Below are positions 1 to 9,329 of a DNA stretch of 64,000 nucleotides, in pieces; position 1 is the first letter of the stretch, and every line of letters starts with the position of its first letter. The position numbers and the translations under genes are program-made. The stretch covers positions 43,878,661-43,942,660 of the forward strand of contig BTRK01000002.1 in assembly GCA_036245805.1 (NCBI GenBank), read 5' to 3'. Source of the stretch: Pristionchus mayeri. Lineage: Eukaryota > Nematoda > Chromadorea > Rhabditida > Neodiplogasteridae. The notes below the pieces were generated by a model, which was not told the DNA's origin, ran no database searches, and was given only the letters and a program-made list of their open reading frames with translations.

Positions 1-250
1 GGCAGAGGCTCGTTGTCGCTGTGATTCGCATCGCTTGTGACTGAAATCGGGCAGAGGCTCGATGTCACTTGCGATTCACACCGCTGTTTGCGATTTAGTT
101 GGAAAATAGGTGGCAAAGAGCTGCTAGTTTTTCAACTGAGTCGAAAACAGACGGCTGTGGACTGCCTACGCGTTGCGTACGCGCGTCGTGGTTGACACGT
201 ATAGACACGTTTGAGAGGAGGAGGTTCGAGTAACCGGTTTCTCTACAGAA
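1..250 (+). repeat. Retroelement leader with a two-copy direct repeat
   Basis: The phrase GCAGAGGCTCG followed by TGTC, then a CGATTC segment and a CACCGCT/CATCGCT segment, occurs twice with a spacing of about 50 bp (about 3-50 and 51-95). No ORF is evident before the ATG at 251. This could be part of a 5' LTR or untranslated leader. A primer-binding site was not identified. Confidence 0.4.
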
Positions 251-1288
251 ATGGACGATACTACGGCTCAATCCTTGGAGGCTCAGCTCCAGAAGATCGA
301 TGAGGACGTTGTGGAAGGAACTGTCGAATTCAATGAGGGAGAGAGACTGAAGAAGGAGCTACGCGCCGGAAATGAGGTTGGTCGAAAGACGAGGACGGGC
401 ACTCAAAAGAGCGTGGAGGATGTGAAAAATGCGAGAGCGCTTTTGGCTGATGGAAAAGAAAAGTCGCTCGATATTCTGAATGAAGTCAAGGTTAGAATCG
501 CATTCTGGCAAGCAGCTGTGCACCTTGGAAAGAGGGAAAGGGATGAGCATAGTGCTTGGTTTGACGTGAAGAAAAAGGAGATTGTGGATGAATTGGATAA
601 GATGGAAGGGAAGCTGGGAGAGATAGAAGAAAATGGAAGAGAAGGGCTTGATATGAAAGGAAAAATGGAGGGATTGATCACCTTTTTCGAAGTGACTGAG
701 GCTGATGATATAATGGAGAAATGGAATAAGCTGCGTCACGATAAGGAGGAGTCTGATAATCAGAATTCGGGAATGCGAGTTTTGATTAGGATGGTAGAGG
801 AGAGAGAGCAAGTGGAGTCACTGCTTAACCTCTTGCAGAAACTGGCAGAGGAGAGGAAGGGAGTAGAATCTGAAAGGGTGGAGTGGAAAGGCAAGATGAA
901 TGAGGCAGAAACCCTTAAATTGCAGATGGATGCACGGCTCTCTGAGAAGGATCAGAAGATCGCAGAGTTGACTGCATGGTCCGATGAGAAGGATCGGAAG
1001 ATATCTGAATTGACCGCACGGCTCGCAGAAGCGGAAGAGTCCCGCAACAACAAGATGGAGACGGGAGATGGCGACGCCTGTGCGCAGTGTACCTCTACAA
1101 CCAAGAGTGACGCGAGAACCGTTGGAGTTGGTCGCCGTCGATCTACTGGATTTTGGCAGGAGCAAAGAAGGAAATCGATACGTGCTCGTGATAATCGACT
1201 TGTTCAGCAAGTTCGCAGGTGCTTACCCGATACGAGACAAGAAGGCGACTACCGTTGCCCAAGTGTTTCTAAATCGATGGGTTCTTGA
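251..1288 (+). CDS. Gag-like coiled-coil protein of the retroelement (truncated)
   Basis: The ORF starts at the ATG at 251 and runs 345 codons. Residues 1 to about 270 are very rich in E, K, D, R and L with long heptad-like stretches, so a coiled coil is predicted. Near the end the motif SEKDQKIAELTAWSDEKDRK is a short internal duplication with the following DEKDRKISELTARLAE. From about 1060 onward the ORF overlaps the integrase in another frame and its residues look like frame shadow, so the meaningful protein probably ends near residue 270. The role as a structural Gag is inferred from position only. No capsid motif or zinc knuckle is present here. Confidence 0.5.
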   Translation: MDDTTAQSLEAQLQKIDEDVVEGTVEFNEGERLKKELRAGNEVGRKTRTGTQKSVEDVKNARALLADGKEKSLDILNEVKVRIAFWQAAVHLGKRERDEHSAWFDVKKKEIVDELDKMEGKLGEIEENGREGLDMKGKMEGLITFFEVTEADDIMEKWNKLRHDKEESDNQNSGMRVLIRMVEEREQVESLLNLLQKLAEERKGVESERVEWKGKMNEAETLKLQMDARLSEKDQKIAELTAWSDEKDRKISELTARLAEAEESRNNKMETGDGDACAQCTSTTKSDARTVGVGRRRSTGFWQEQRRKSIRARDNRLVQQVRRCLPDTRQEGDYRCPSVSKSMGS

Positions 1289-1811
1289 GAATGGAAGAGT
1301 ACCTCAAGCACTACTCAATGATAATGGGGGAGAGTTCGTGAATGAGATAATGGAGGAGATCACACGGCTCTGGAAAATTGAGCGTAACTGCACATTACCG
1401 TATCACTCGCGAGCCAACGGTGGAGTAGAACGGCTCAATAGGACTCTTACCGAGATAATCAGAAGACTGCCATCTTCGCCCGAGGAATGGGAAGATGCTC
1501 TCCCGTATGCATTATATGTCTACAACAACTCACCTCATAAAGTCACTGGAGAGACTCCGTCATTTCTCATGAATGGCCGTGACGAGAGGTTACCTGGAGG
1601 AGAACCGACGAGAGTAAATGAGAAGTACGTCGTGGACAGAGACGACTACAAGACTGGGATGCAGCTGTTGATGAGGAAGACATTGGAGGAAGTGAACAAG
1701 AGGTTGGATGATGAGAGAAGGAAAATGAAGGAGACGTATGATAAGAAGTTCAAGCACAACAAGGGAGATGAGCCCAAGATTGGAGACAGGGTCTACATCA
1801 AGAAGGAATAG
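1068..1811 (+). CDS. Retroelement integrase core (Ty3/gypsy type)
   Basis: This is a retroviral-type DDE integrase, which joins element cDNA to host DNA. The catalytic triad is visible: D25 in VAVDLLDF, D85 in LLNDNGGEF and E121 in GGVERLNR, giving a D,D-35-E spacing typical of the family. The frame is open from 1014, so the ATG at 1068 may not be the true start. The N-terminal HHCC zinc-binding domain is missing or unrecognisable. The ORF stops at a TAG (1809-1811) inside the C-terminal domain, and the motif WEGPYRVV lies in the same frame just after it. The reading frame continues to 3194. Confidence 0.8.
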   Translation: MATPVRSVPLQPRVTREPLELVAVDLLDFGRSKEGNRYVLVIIDLFSKFAGAYPIRDKKATTVAQVFLNRWVLENGRVPQALLNDNGGEFVNEIMEEITRLWKIERNCTLPYHSRANGGVERLNRTLTEIIRRLPSSPEEWEDALPYALYVYNNSPHKVTGETPSFLMNGRDERLPGGEPTRVNEKYVVDRDDYKTGMQLLMRKTLEEVNKRLDDERRKMKETYDKKFKHNKGDEPKIGDRVYIKKE

Positions 1812-3194
1812 AACGGCTCGAAAAATCCCAAGCTGGAGCTGGAATGGGAGGGACCTTACCGTGTTGTAGACAGAAGCACCACTACCGCCACCACTAGGAG
1901 ACTAGCAGATATGGTAGAGAAAGTGGTTCAGTTGGATAGGATTCGGAGAGTGCTGGGAGAAAATGAGGATGAAGATTCCGGGATGATTCTGAGAGTGGGG
2001 GAACTGGAGAGAATGGGATATGATGAGAATTATCTCAGGTACGTCATTGACGAGAATGACATCCTCCACTGGAAGAAGGAATGCACGGCTTGTGGAGTGA
2101 AGACTCTCGGAGAGAAATGGAAGAAGTGTCCGAAAGGAATGGAGACGATCGAAATCAGGGCGCCGTACGATATGGTGCAGGTCATGGCACTGATTCGGGA
2201 GGAAGGCGACGATCCGGCTCCACTCATCATCACGGAGTGGATGGAGAACAAGAGGATGGCCAACATCACCGAGGAGGATGTGATCGGTGGCCTGACCAGA
2301 GGGTTCTGTGCGCATGCAGCACCTCTGATTCGGATGGATAATGTTGAACTTGGACGGCTCAAGACATTCGATCTCCCTAATGATGTTCCCTATCGGCTTG
2401 AGAAAGCGTACCGAACTGTGCTCCGAGAGCATACAGAGGAGATCCCCAGAGATGGAGTGATCATCATGCACAAGCCTCTGGAGAATGCTGTTCCCACGGC
2501 TCCTCTCGGAAATTAGAAAGTGTGGAAATGGAGATTCGAAGAGCACAACAAGATGCTGGAAGCAGTCATGGAAGAAGTCAAGGAGCGCACTCGTCATTTC
2601 GTGATTATGATGGCACATGACCTTTCAGTCGATCGTGCAAAGGAGATCATCCTGAGTGTCAATGCAGCGATCACAGAAAGACTACATCGTGTGATCTTCG
2701 TCAAGGCCATCTGGAACAGGGAGCACTCGTACAAGGGCCGCGCAGCGATCGAGGCATTGTATCTGGAGTTGCAGCCACGGCTCAAGAATGGAGTCACGAT
2801 TCTCCCTGATACCGGACGCTACAACACGAAGGACGTGTCAGTTGAGAAGCTGATCCTGATCAGGAAGATGGTGATGAGAGATTATGAGGCAGCATTCTCA
2901 GCCATCATGATGGAAACGCAGTGGAGCATTGAGGGCAAGGCCAAGAAGGAGTGTTTCCACTGTGGATCAACGGAGCATATGAGGGACTGCCCTGAGAAGA
3001 GAAATCACGGCTCACGCATCGTCTCTCACAATGAGGAGAAGGGACACGGCTCGCACAATGGGAGACCGAAGAAGAGAAAGAGCGAGGATGGTAGAAGAGG
3101 AGGGGGAGAGGATAGAGCCGAGGACGGCTCTGCTTCGAAGGACCGGGGAGATGTAGGAGGATCGAGCCATGCTAAGAAAGGAAGAAGAAAGTAA
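1812..3194 (+). pseudogene. Downstream part of the integrase frame, with zinc knuckle
   Basis: The region is in frame with the integrase and is separated from it by the TAG at 1809-1811. It is split once more by a TAG at 2514-2516. It begins with the integrase C-terminal motif (PKLELEWEGPYRVV). An unrecognised region with a CTACG-type cysteine pair follows at about 2084. Near the end is a zinc-knuckle-like motif CFHCGSTEHMRDC (C-X2-C-X4-H-X3-C, one residue shorter than the usual X4 spacing), and the tail is highly basic and rich in K, R, G and S. A nucleic-acid-binding knuckle after the integrase is unusual, because Gag knuckles normally precede pol. The two stops could be decay or stop codon read-through. 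Decay is the simpler view. Confidence 0.6.
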
Positions 3195-3692
3195 AGGAGA
3201 AACAATAAATCGTATCATAATTAAACTGTAAAATTATCGTAAATTAAAGTCAATTCTCGATTGTATTTTTTCCCTATGTTTAGCGTCTAGGTAGGATTTT
3301 TGTAGTAATAAATCGTTCCGCCTATTTGACTTTCCTCTGCCCCATTTTCCCCTATTTTCAGCCTATTTATTGCCCGTTTATCTTTTGTTTGTGTCCTATA
3401 TTTTAGTGCGTTTATTAATGTTAATTTCTCTCGTTAAGACGCGAATAAAAGTCTACGGCTCTGCTATAAACTCTCGAGTTTGTTCACAAGGCAAGGCCAG
3501 ACGTATTTATCTCAATCGGGATTTATCAAGACGGCTCTGGAGGTTAATACCGCTTATATTGCCGTTTTGCTGGTCTTATAGAATAACGGGTCACTCCTGT
3601 AATGTAATTTTAGTTTTCATATTTGTTTTCAATGTATTTATCAAGATATACAGACGCTTTCATCTTTTGGTTGTTTATGAACAGGTCCTCAC
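3195..3692 (+). other. Retroelement 3' noncoding region
   Basis: The stretch is AT-rich with no convincing ORF. Two further ACGGCTC heptamers (3455 and 3531) are in the same orientation as those in the coding part, which suggests it belongs to the same element. AATAAA-like signals occur shortly after the stop (around 3205 and 3308). No LTR terminus could be fixed. Confidence 0.4.
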
Positions 3693-3987
3693 GCATCTAG
3701 TATGACGTTATTGCTTGCGATGCATATTTCGAGAACCCACCAGTGTTCCTAAAATTGTGTAATGATGAAATTTGATCAGAATCCAGAAGTAACCTCTTTT
3801 AGAAGGAAGAATACGGGGACGAAATAGACAGTCAGCCAACCTACAATTAGCGGAGCGTCGGATGTCAGGCGGTAAAGTGTCTGTATTACGTCACAAAGTA
3901 AAGATCGAGTAGTTCACCAAAACCACTCACCTGAATCGTCCAGATGTTCTCAAGCAGTTGTAATCGCAAACTCAAAGAGTAGTTGTC
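3693..3987 (-). pseudogene. Sre-like chemoreceptor fragment (third copy)
   Basis: Three consecutive exons match the 3' half of the two neighbouring receptor copies. They are 3931-3987 (YSLSLRLQLLENIW), 3794-3880 (a membrane segment ending FFLLKE) and 3693-3748 (EHWWVLEICIASNN). All are open and bounded by GT/AG signals. The TM7 and tail exons that should follow are replaced by retroelement sequence. The upstream exons are missing, since only about 370 bp separate this fragment from the end of the next copy. It is therefore truncated at both ends. Confidence 0.65.
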
Positions 3988-4359
3988 CTAAGAGAGTATT
4001 TAAAATTGGGGGGTGGGGTAATAGTAATTGCATTATGCTCAAATTTCAGTAAACGAAGCACGCTTGTGTAGAACTGTAAAAATGAAAGCGAAAATTGTCA
4101 CAGTAATTTAATTTAATCTCTACTGAATCTTCTAAATTTCGGATGAGACCGCGTGGTAACCTGAGTCTAGTAGAAAGATAAAGCACATTCTATACTTGAA
4201 TCTACTTTGCTCGTTTTTAATGAAATTTTAAACTAGATATGTAATTTAAACGCGTGTGATAAATATATTATTTATCATGTGCTCGAATATGTGAAAGGTT
4301 AACAGGCGTGCCAGTATGCGAGAACCAGGCGAATCGTTGATTTGCCGAAGAGAGTTAGG

Positions 4360-6218
4360 TCATCTGTGAGTCCTCTCGTGATGTCTGTCGAAAAGATCGC
4401 GCAGCTGGTCGAAGTATTGATCCGTTTCACTTTCTTTACGGTTTGGATTTTCAACGATAGGGGCGATTCTGAATAATTCAAATATTACAAATAATTTTGT
4501 GGGTCACGCTAGAATAAACTTACTGTTCACCTGTCTGAAATCGCTTAGGAAAGAGCTTTCGGCGCAGTTGCTCAAAGACGATGATGAAGCTCACTGTGAT
4601 TATTGGGGCACATCTGAAGTTCCTTTCTCTCTCCTTTTATTTTTTTTCTTATATCTTTCTGCCTAAGTCGGAGTAATTCACATAGCAATTGGGTGATCAT
4701 TGACAGCCTTATTCCTAGTATTTAGTAGTTGAACTCACGCCGCCAGCAGAGCATTGTTAGCAGCGATGAATAGTTCTAGAATCCACCAGTTCTCTTCTTT
4801 CTGCAGAAAGACCGGAGGAAGGAAGAGGAAGGGCAGGCAGAAGAGGGAAAGAGGAGTGCCCATTGAACACATTCGATTGAGCCGCTGAATATAGTAATTT
4901 ATCACATAGTTATCATAAGTTTCCGCATGTCTAATTTAAATAAGTAAGGGAAAATTAACCTGCAACGTCCATATATTCTCGCGTAACTGAAGGCGAAGGC
5001 TCAATGTGTACTCGTCCTTGAAACTCATAATATAATTAGAGTTATTATCTTAGTAATGCACCTGTCTCAACCTACGCTGCACCACATCATTCAACTGCTC
5101 CAATCGCTTTGTATTAGTGCTAAGCAACCAACGAATAACATGAATTTGTGCACTATTTCATGAAGGGGGCAGTAAACTTACAACTAGGGAAATAAAAACA
5201 GGTCCCAGCATAGCAGCAGCCAAATAAATGCCATTTATTTTCCCTGAGTTTTTGTGATTGTAAATATATTGTATTTTAGCGTTTACCATGCAGAACTTGT
5301 GCGCACATGAAAATACTGAATGTGAACATTGGAATCGTAACAATCATTGGGATCCAGAGTCTCGTCTTTTTCTCATAGTCGCTAACAAAATAGGTGGCGA
5401 AAGCTCTGAATAACTCATTATGAATTTCGTATTTCCAATACAAATATTTAGCTATTTCAGAGACCCTCCACAAGATAGCGTAACAGGACCACGATGTAGA
5501 ACTTGCGAACACGCAAAAATGCTGGAAATCTACCAACCTCTCAACACAAATTGCTGCCATAAGCAGCGCAATCGATAGACACGAGGCAAGCCTTATAATA
5601 ACTATTTGTGGAATAGGAAAGCATCTGTGCGCTGAACAGTTATGACAACGCGAAAAACAAAGTGAACAACTAACATGTAATTCCAATCCACCCAATTTCG
5701 AAAGCGATTTGCAGTAGACGGAAAGGAGCACACAATGCGCAAAACCCTCCTTGCACTGTTAGAATTAGCGTGAGATTCAAGTGAACCACCTGAGAATTTT
5801 CATTATCTCAATGTCGAAGAAAATGTCTACCTTTAACCGCCAAAAGGCCACAAGCACTGAGATCAGGCAAACAACAGTGAGCATCAATGATATTGCCTAA
5901 ATGTTTGAATCAGGGTTAATGATGCATTCGTCTAACCTCGAATGCAACAAGTGCGTGATACAATGGCAATAAGGTGTGAATACGCTCCACTCGAGAGTAA
6001 AATGGAAGCCAAACGCTGGAAGATAAAACATATTTTCAGGTTGTAATCCTCATTTAAAATGCACTAGCAATTAAGTTAATGTTTGTTTTTTATTGTTTGA
6101 TGACAGAAACGTTTTTTATGAAAAACACTCACAATTCCTCGCCGCAGGTCGCAATATAGGATGGAAACATGCACATCAATTCATTATCCACAGTCGTCAT
6201 CAGATACGAAACATTCAT
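4360..6218 (-). CDS. Sre-class seven-transmembrane chemoreceptor (copy A)
   Basis: Predicted nematode serpentine chemoreceptor of the sensory neuron membrane. Exons read on the minus strand: 6133-6218 (start ATG 6216-6218), 5937-6015, 5831-5896 (TM1), 5675-5789 (TM2), 5538-5631 (TM3), 5287-5405 (TM4), 5182-5243 (TM5), about 5062-5119/5152, 4960-5023, 4739-4884 (TM6), 4524-4622 (TM7) and 4360-4468 (tail, stop TGA). Family hallmarks are the spliced motif VERAFATYFVSDYEK after TM3 and YTLSLRLQLREN before TM6. The tail contains YFDQL. Introns are 40-140 nt. The acceptor of the exon near 5119-5152 does not give a clean frame, so either a small model error or a 1-nt lesion exists there. The TM6 exon lacks an intron that copies B and C have. 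Confidence 0.7.
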
Positions 6219-7633
6219 ATCAAACGATTATTCACGCAGCATTGATTTCACAGCATGTAGTTGTGAGAAACAAGACTTCGCTAATGCTCAGGTATCTCGA
6301 CCAGAAACCTCACTGATGTAGATAGGAGTGCCAATTTTCAGCCGAAATGTGCGTTTCGCTGCGGGGGTTGAGCCTAATCAAGAGAAAAAATGGCATTTTG
6401 CATTTGGATAGCAGGTGCATTTAGCCTTCATACATCAATCAGATCAATTCAAATAAATCATGTTCGCTTTTCATGAGGAGTGTTGAATATGTTACAGAGT
6501 TGGTCGAAATGCTGATCAATTGCCGAGTTCAGAGTGACGTCAATGACTCGAGGGAAACTGAAAACAGTATTTCAAACTCCAGAGCTATGACTACTCACTT
6601 CTGATTATTTCCCCTCTGTCCTTTTGGGAACAACATCCTTCTAACTTCTTCAAAAATTACGAAAATCATAACAGCAAGGAAAGGAGCGATTCTAGAAATG
6701 TTGAAGTTGAGTTAACAAGAATGTTATGCAACTATTGTAAGGATGTAACATACAGCTTACGCTGCCAGCACAGTATTGTTTACCGCGAAAATGATTTCTA
6801 AAATCCACCAGGAATCCTGGAATGAGCAAATTTATTCAGCCTTTTTAAAAAAAAATTGTATCACAAAAGAATTGCACTAATCACCTCGCTTGTAAGAAAT
6901 ATCGGGGGCAAGAAGAGAAAAGGTAAACAAGTGAGGGAAACAGGTGATGCAATGGAAGCCATTCGGTTCAGCTTCTGCAGTGAATTACTCAAAAATAATC
7001 AAGCTAATTCTCAATAAATGTAAAGCATTGAAACCTTCATCGTCCAGATGTTCTCACGTAACTGCATCCGCAATCTAAGAGTGTACTTATCCTGCAAATG
7101 GTTCCCTTCTCGTTAAAATTGCAAAAGTGAATTTTGAAATGCCTACCTGCGCAAATCTACGAGTTGCAACGCCGTTCAATGAAGCAAGTCTCTTCTGGTT
7201 CCTCCGCAAAAGTAATCGGAATGCCTGCGAACTGGTTGTAAGTTATGAAATATTTTGATAGATAGTATTAAAAAATACGAACAATAATGGAGTTGAAAAC
7301 TGGAACGACCATTACAACAGCGCAGAACACTCCATTTATTCCACCTGAGTTGTCATTTTTATCATATAACATCATTTCTAACCCTGCACAATTTGCGATG
7401 CGATGAATAGACTCAATGTGAAGATAATTAATGTTATCGAGATGCCAATCCATCTCCTCTTTCTCTTCTCGTAATCGATTACGTAAATAGTGGCGAAAGC
7501 TCTGAAGGTTGCATTTGTAATTTCAATTTTCAGCTGGTTTGCCTGAATCTCTCCTTCAGGCTTATCATGCGGAAAGACCATGTGCGATGTGGAAAAAGAG
7601 GATAAACATACCTTTCAACGACGATTCCGCCCA

Positions 7634-7886
7634 TTAAAGGAGGAGTAAACAAAAAATTAAATTTTTGAAGCTATAATATGCACTGTCTAGAGCTCCACAA
7701 CGATAAGAAGCTCCGAAATTTTCACATTGATATCTACATTCCGAACAGACTTATACCTAGTTGGCTGGGAGCCAGATCAGGGAAAGCTCATGGAAGAGGG
7801 CGAGATATCACGCGACTTGAAGAGAGTGCGCCCCTAGGTGAAACATATTCCAACTGGGCGCGCGTTTGCATTTACTCCTCCTTTAA
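7634..7886. mobile_element. TTAA-type MITE, family 1, copy 1
   Basis: A 253 bp element with terminal inverted repeats TTAAAGGAGGAGTAAA and its complement, and no ORF of note. It interrupts the TM3 exon of receptor copy B. Removing the element plus one TTAA restores continuity (VVQ-LMGGIVVER) relative to copy A (IAL-LMAAICVER). This shows a TTAA target duplication, the signature of piggyBac-type transposition. Other copies are at 13864, 21267 and 54496. Confidence 0.85.
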
Positions 7887-7998
7887 TTGCACTACCGATA
7901 TGTAGGATGTTACTCGAACGATGACTATTTGAGGGATTGGAGAACAACCAAGAGCTTAATGCGAAGTATACTTACGTGTATGAGCAACTTCACACTTA

Positions 7999-9248
7999 TT
8001 AGGTTGAATAGAAAGTCTTTATCCACTTTTTATTTCCCTTCTTCTGACAATAAAGCACAAGAGCAAAATCAAACATATGCACCATTGTTATCTACGACAA
8101 ATCTCCAACGTTCAGGCAACTTATGGATTCCCTCCTTATAGAACCCATCTCGGCGCGAATTAAAATATTGCTTGAGTGCGGCCTCGATCGCCCCACGGGA
8201 AATGAAGGATCTCTGATCGAGATGACGGGTCAGATCCGAGAACAACCAATAATCCGAAGGGGCCAAGTCAGGAGAATACGGTGTATGAGGGAGAACCATC
8301 CAGCCTTATTTGGACAGCTCCTGCTTGACCTGCCGTGCAACATGGGGTCGGGCGTTATCGTGTTGATAGTACACTTTCTTGCCGTTCAGGGCAGATTGTG
8401 CGAATTTCTTCTTGAGATTCCGTAGTTGTTTAGTGTAGACATATTCAGTAATTATCCGCTTCTCGGGTAGGAGCTCCCAGTAAATCGGGCCATCCACCCC
8501 CCACCAGGCAGAGAGCAAGATTTTCATAGGGTGAAGGCCAGGCTTTGCGACGTCCTGTGGGGTCTCATTGACATCCACCCACTGTGCCCTCCTATGGTGA
8601 TTCTCATAGCAGACCCACTTCTCGACCCCTGTTATGAGACGGTCCAACCATCGATCTCCAGCGTGAAGAGTGAGTAGAGAAAGGGAATCGTCGACACGGT
8701 GGTCAAACTGGTCGTGGGTCAATTTGTGGGGTATGAAACGGCCTAGCTTCTTCTTCTTGCCAATGGAGACCAATCATTTTACGAGGGTGCTTTGCGATAC
8801 CCCAAGTGTGGCTGCCATGTCGCGGGTATTTGGGAAGGATCCAATTCCACTACGATCCGTAGCGCATCCAAATCCAGCTCGGGTGGCCTCCCAGACCGGT
8901 CATGATCATCCATGGAAAAGTCCCCCTTCTCGAAGAGTTGGTACCAATTGCGCATGGTCTGGTAGTGAGTGGCATATGAATCGTACACTTCAGCCAACTG
9001 ACGTTCCTATTCCTTCATTGTAGTGTGAGAGAGAAATACGAATAACAGAACGTTGCGGATGTGCAAGGCCGTGGGAACAAACATCGTGGTCTTACTAGTG
9101 GCAGAATGAAAGGCGTGGAATGGGGAGTTGTTGACCACATAGTCCCTTTGTCATGTGTTATTGACTAGAGGCGAGGGAACACCAAAGGTATCCTGCACTG
9201 AGCAGTGATCGAGCAAAACAGTGGATAAAGACTTTCTGTTCAACCTAA
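7999..9248 (-). mobile_element. Mariner transposon, 1250 bp
   Basis: The ends are TTAGGTTGAATAG at the left and the complement of TTAGGTTGAACAG at the right, with inverted repeats of about 29 bp, flanked by TA on both sides. The internal transposase lies on the minus strand and is defective. It lies inside receptor copy B: the TA target is the TA of a GTAAGTG splice donor. Confidence 0.9.
8069..9000 (-). pseudogene. Mariner transposase (D,D34D), inactive
   Basis: Motifs in order are a helix-turn-helix region (YQLFEKGDFSMDDHDRSGRP), the first catalytic region TGVEKWVCYEN, then HDNARPH, then YSPDLAPSDY. The spacing of the last two catalytic Asp residues is 34, diagnostic of mariner. The first catalytic Asp (normally TGDEKW) is Val here. 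There is a frameshift between about 8773 and 8779 and an in-frame TAA at 8306-8308 just before the PHTPYSPDLAPSDY block. It encodes no active enzyme. Confidence 0.9.
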
Positions 9249-9329
9249 TACATGAAATCCCAATCCACTTAATTTCGTAAAGTATCTGGGTCATCCTTAG
9301 AACTACTGAAATAGAGTACAAAACGTGTT

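Larger units (their letters stand above)
1..3690 (+). mobile_element. Degenerate Ty3/gypsy-like LTR retroelement
   Basis: The segment holds a coiled-coil Gag-like ORF, an integrase ORF and a zinc-knuckle ORF, all on the plus strand. Protease, reverse transcriptase and RNase H are absent, so this is a deletion or non-autonomous derivative. A shared heptamer, ACGGCTC, recurs from 263 to 3537 and ties the coding part and the 3' noncoding part together. The right edge lies between 3537 and 3693, where a receptor fragment begins. No LTR pair was recognised, and the 5' end may lie outside the window. Family assignment rests on the integrase and its GPYRVV-type C-terminal motif. Confidence 0.7.

Noticed and set aside
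1060..1288. C-terminal part of the 345-codon retroelement ORF as a zinc-binding domain (CAQC)
   Set aside because: It overlaps the integrase in another frame; the integrase frame shows the conserved residues, so the CAQC residues are most likely shadow.
1809..2516. Programmed amber read-through in the retroelement
   Set aside because: Considered, but no conserved read-through context can be shown from one copy and the element is already deleted; kept only as an open alternative.
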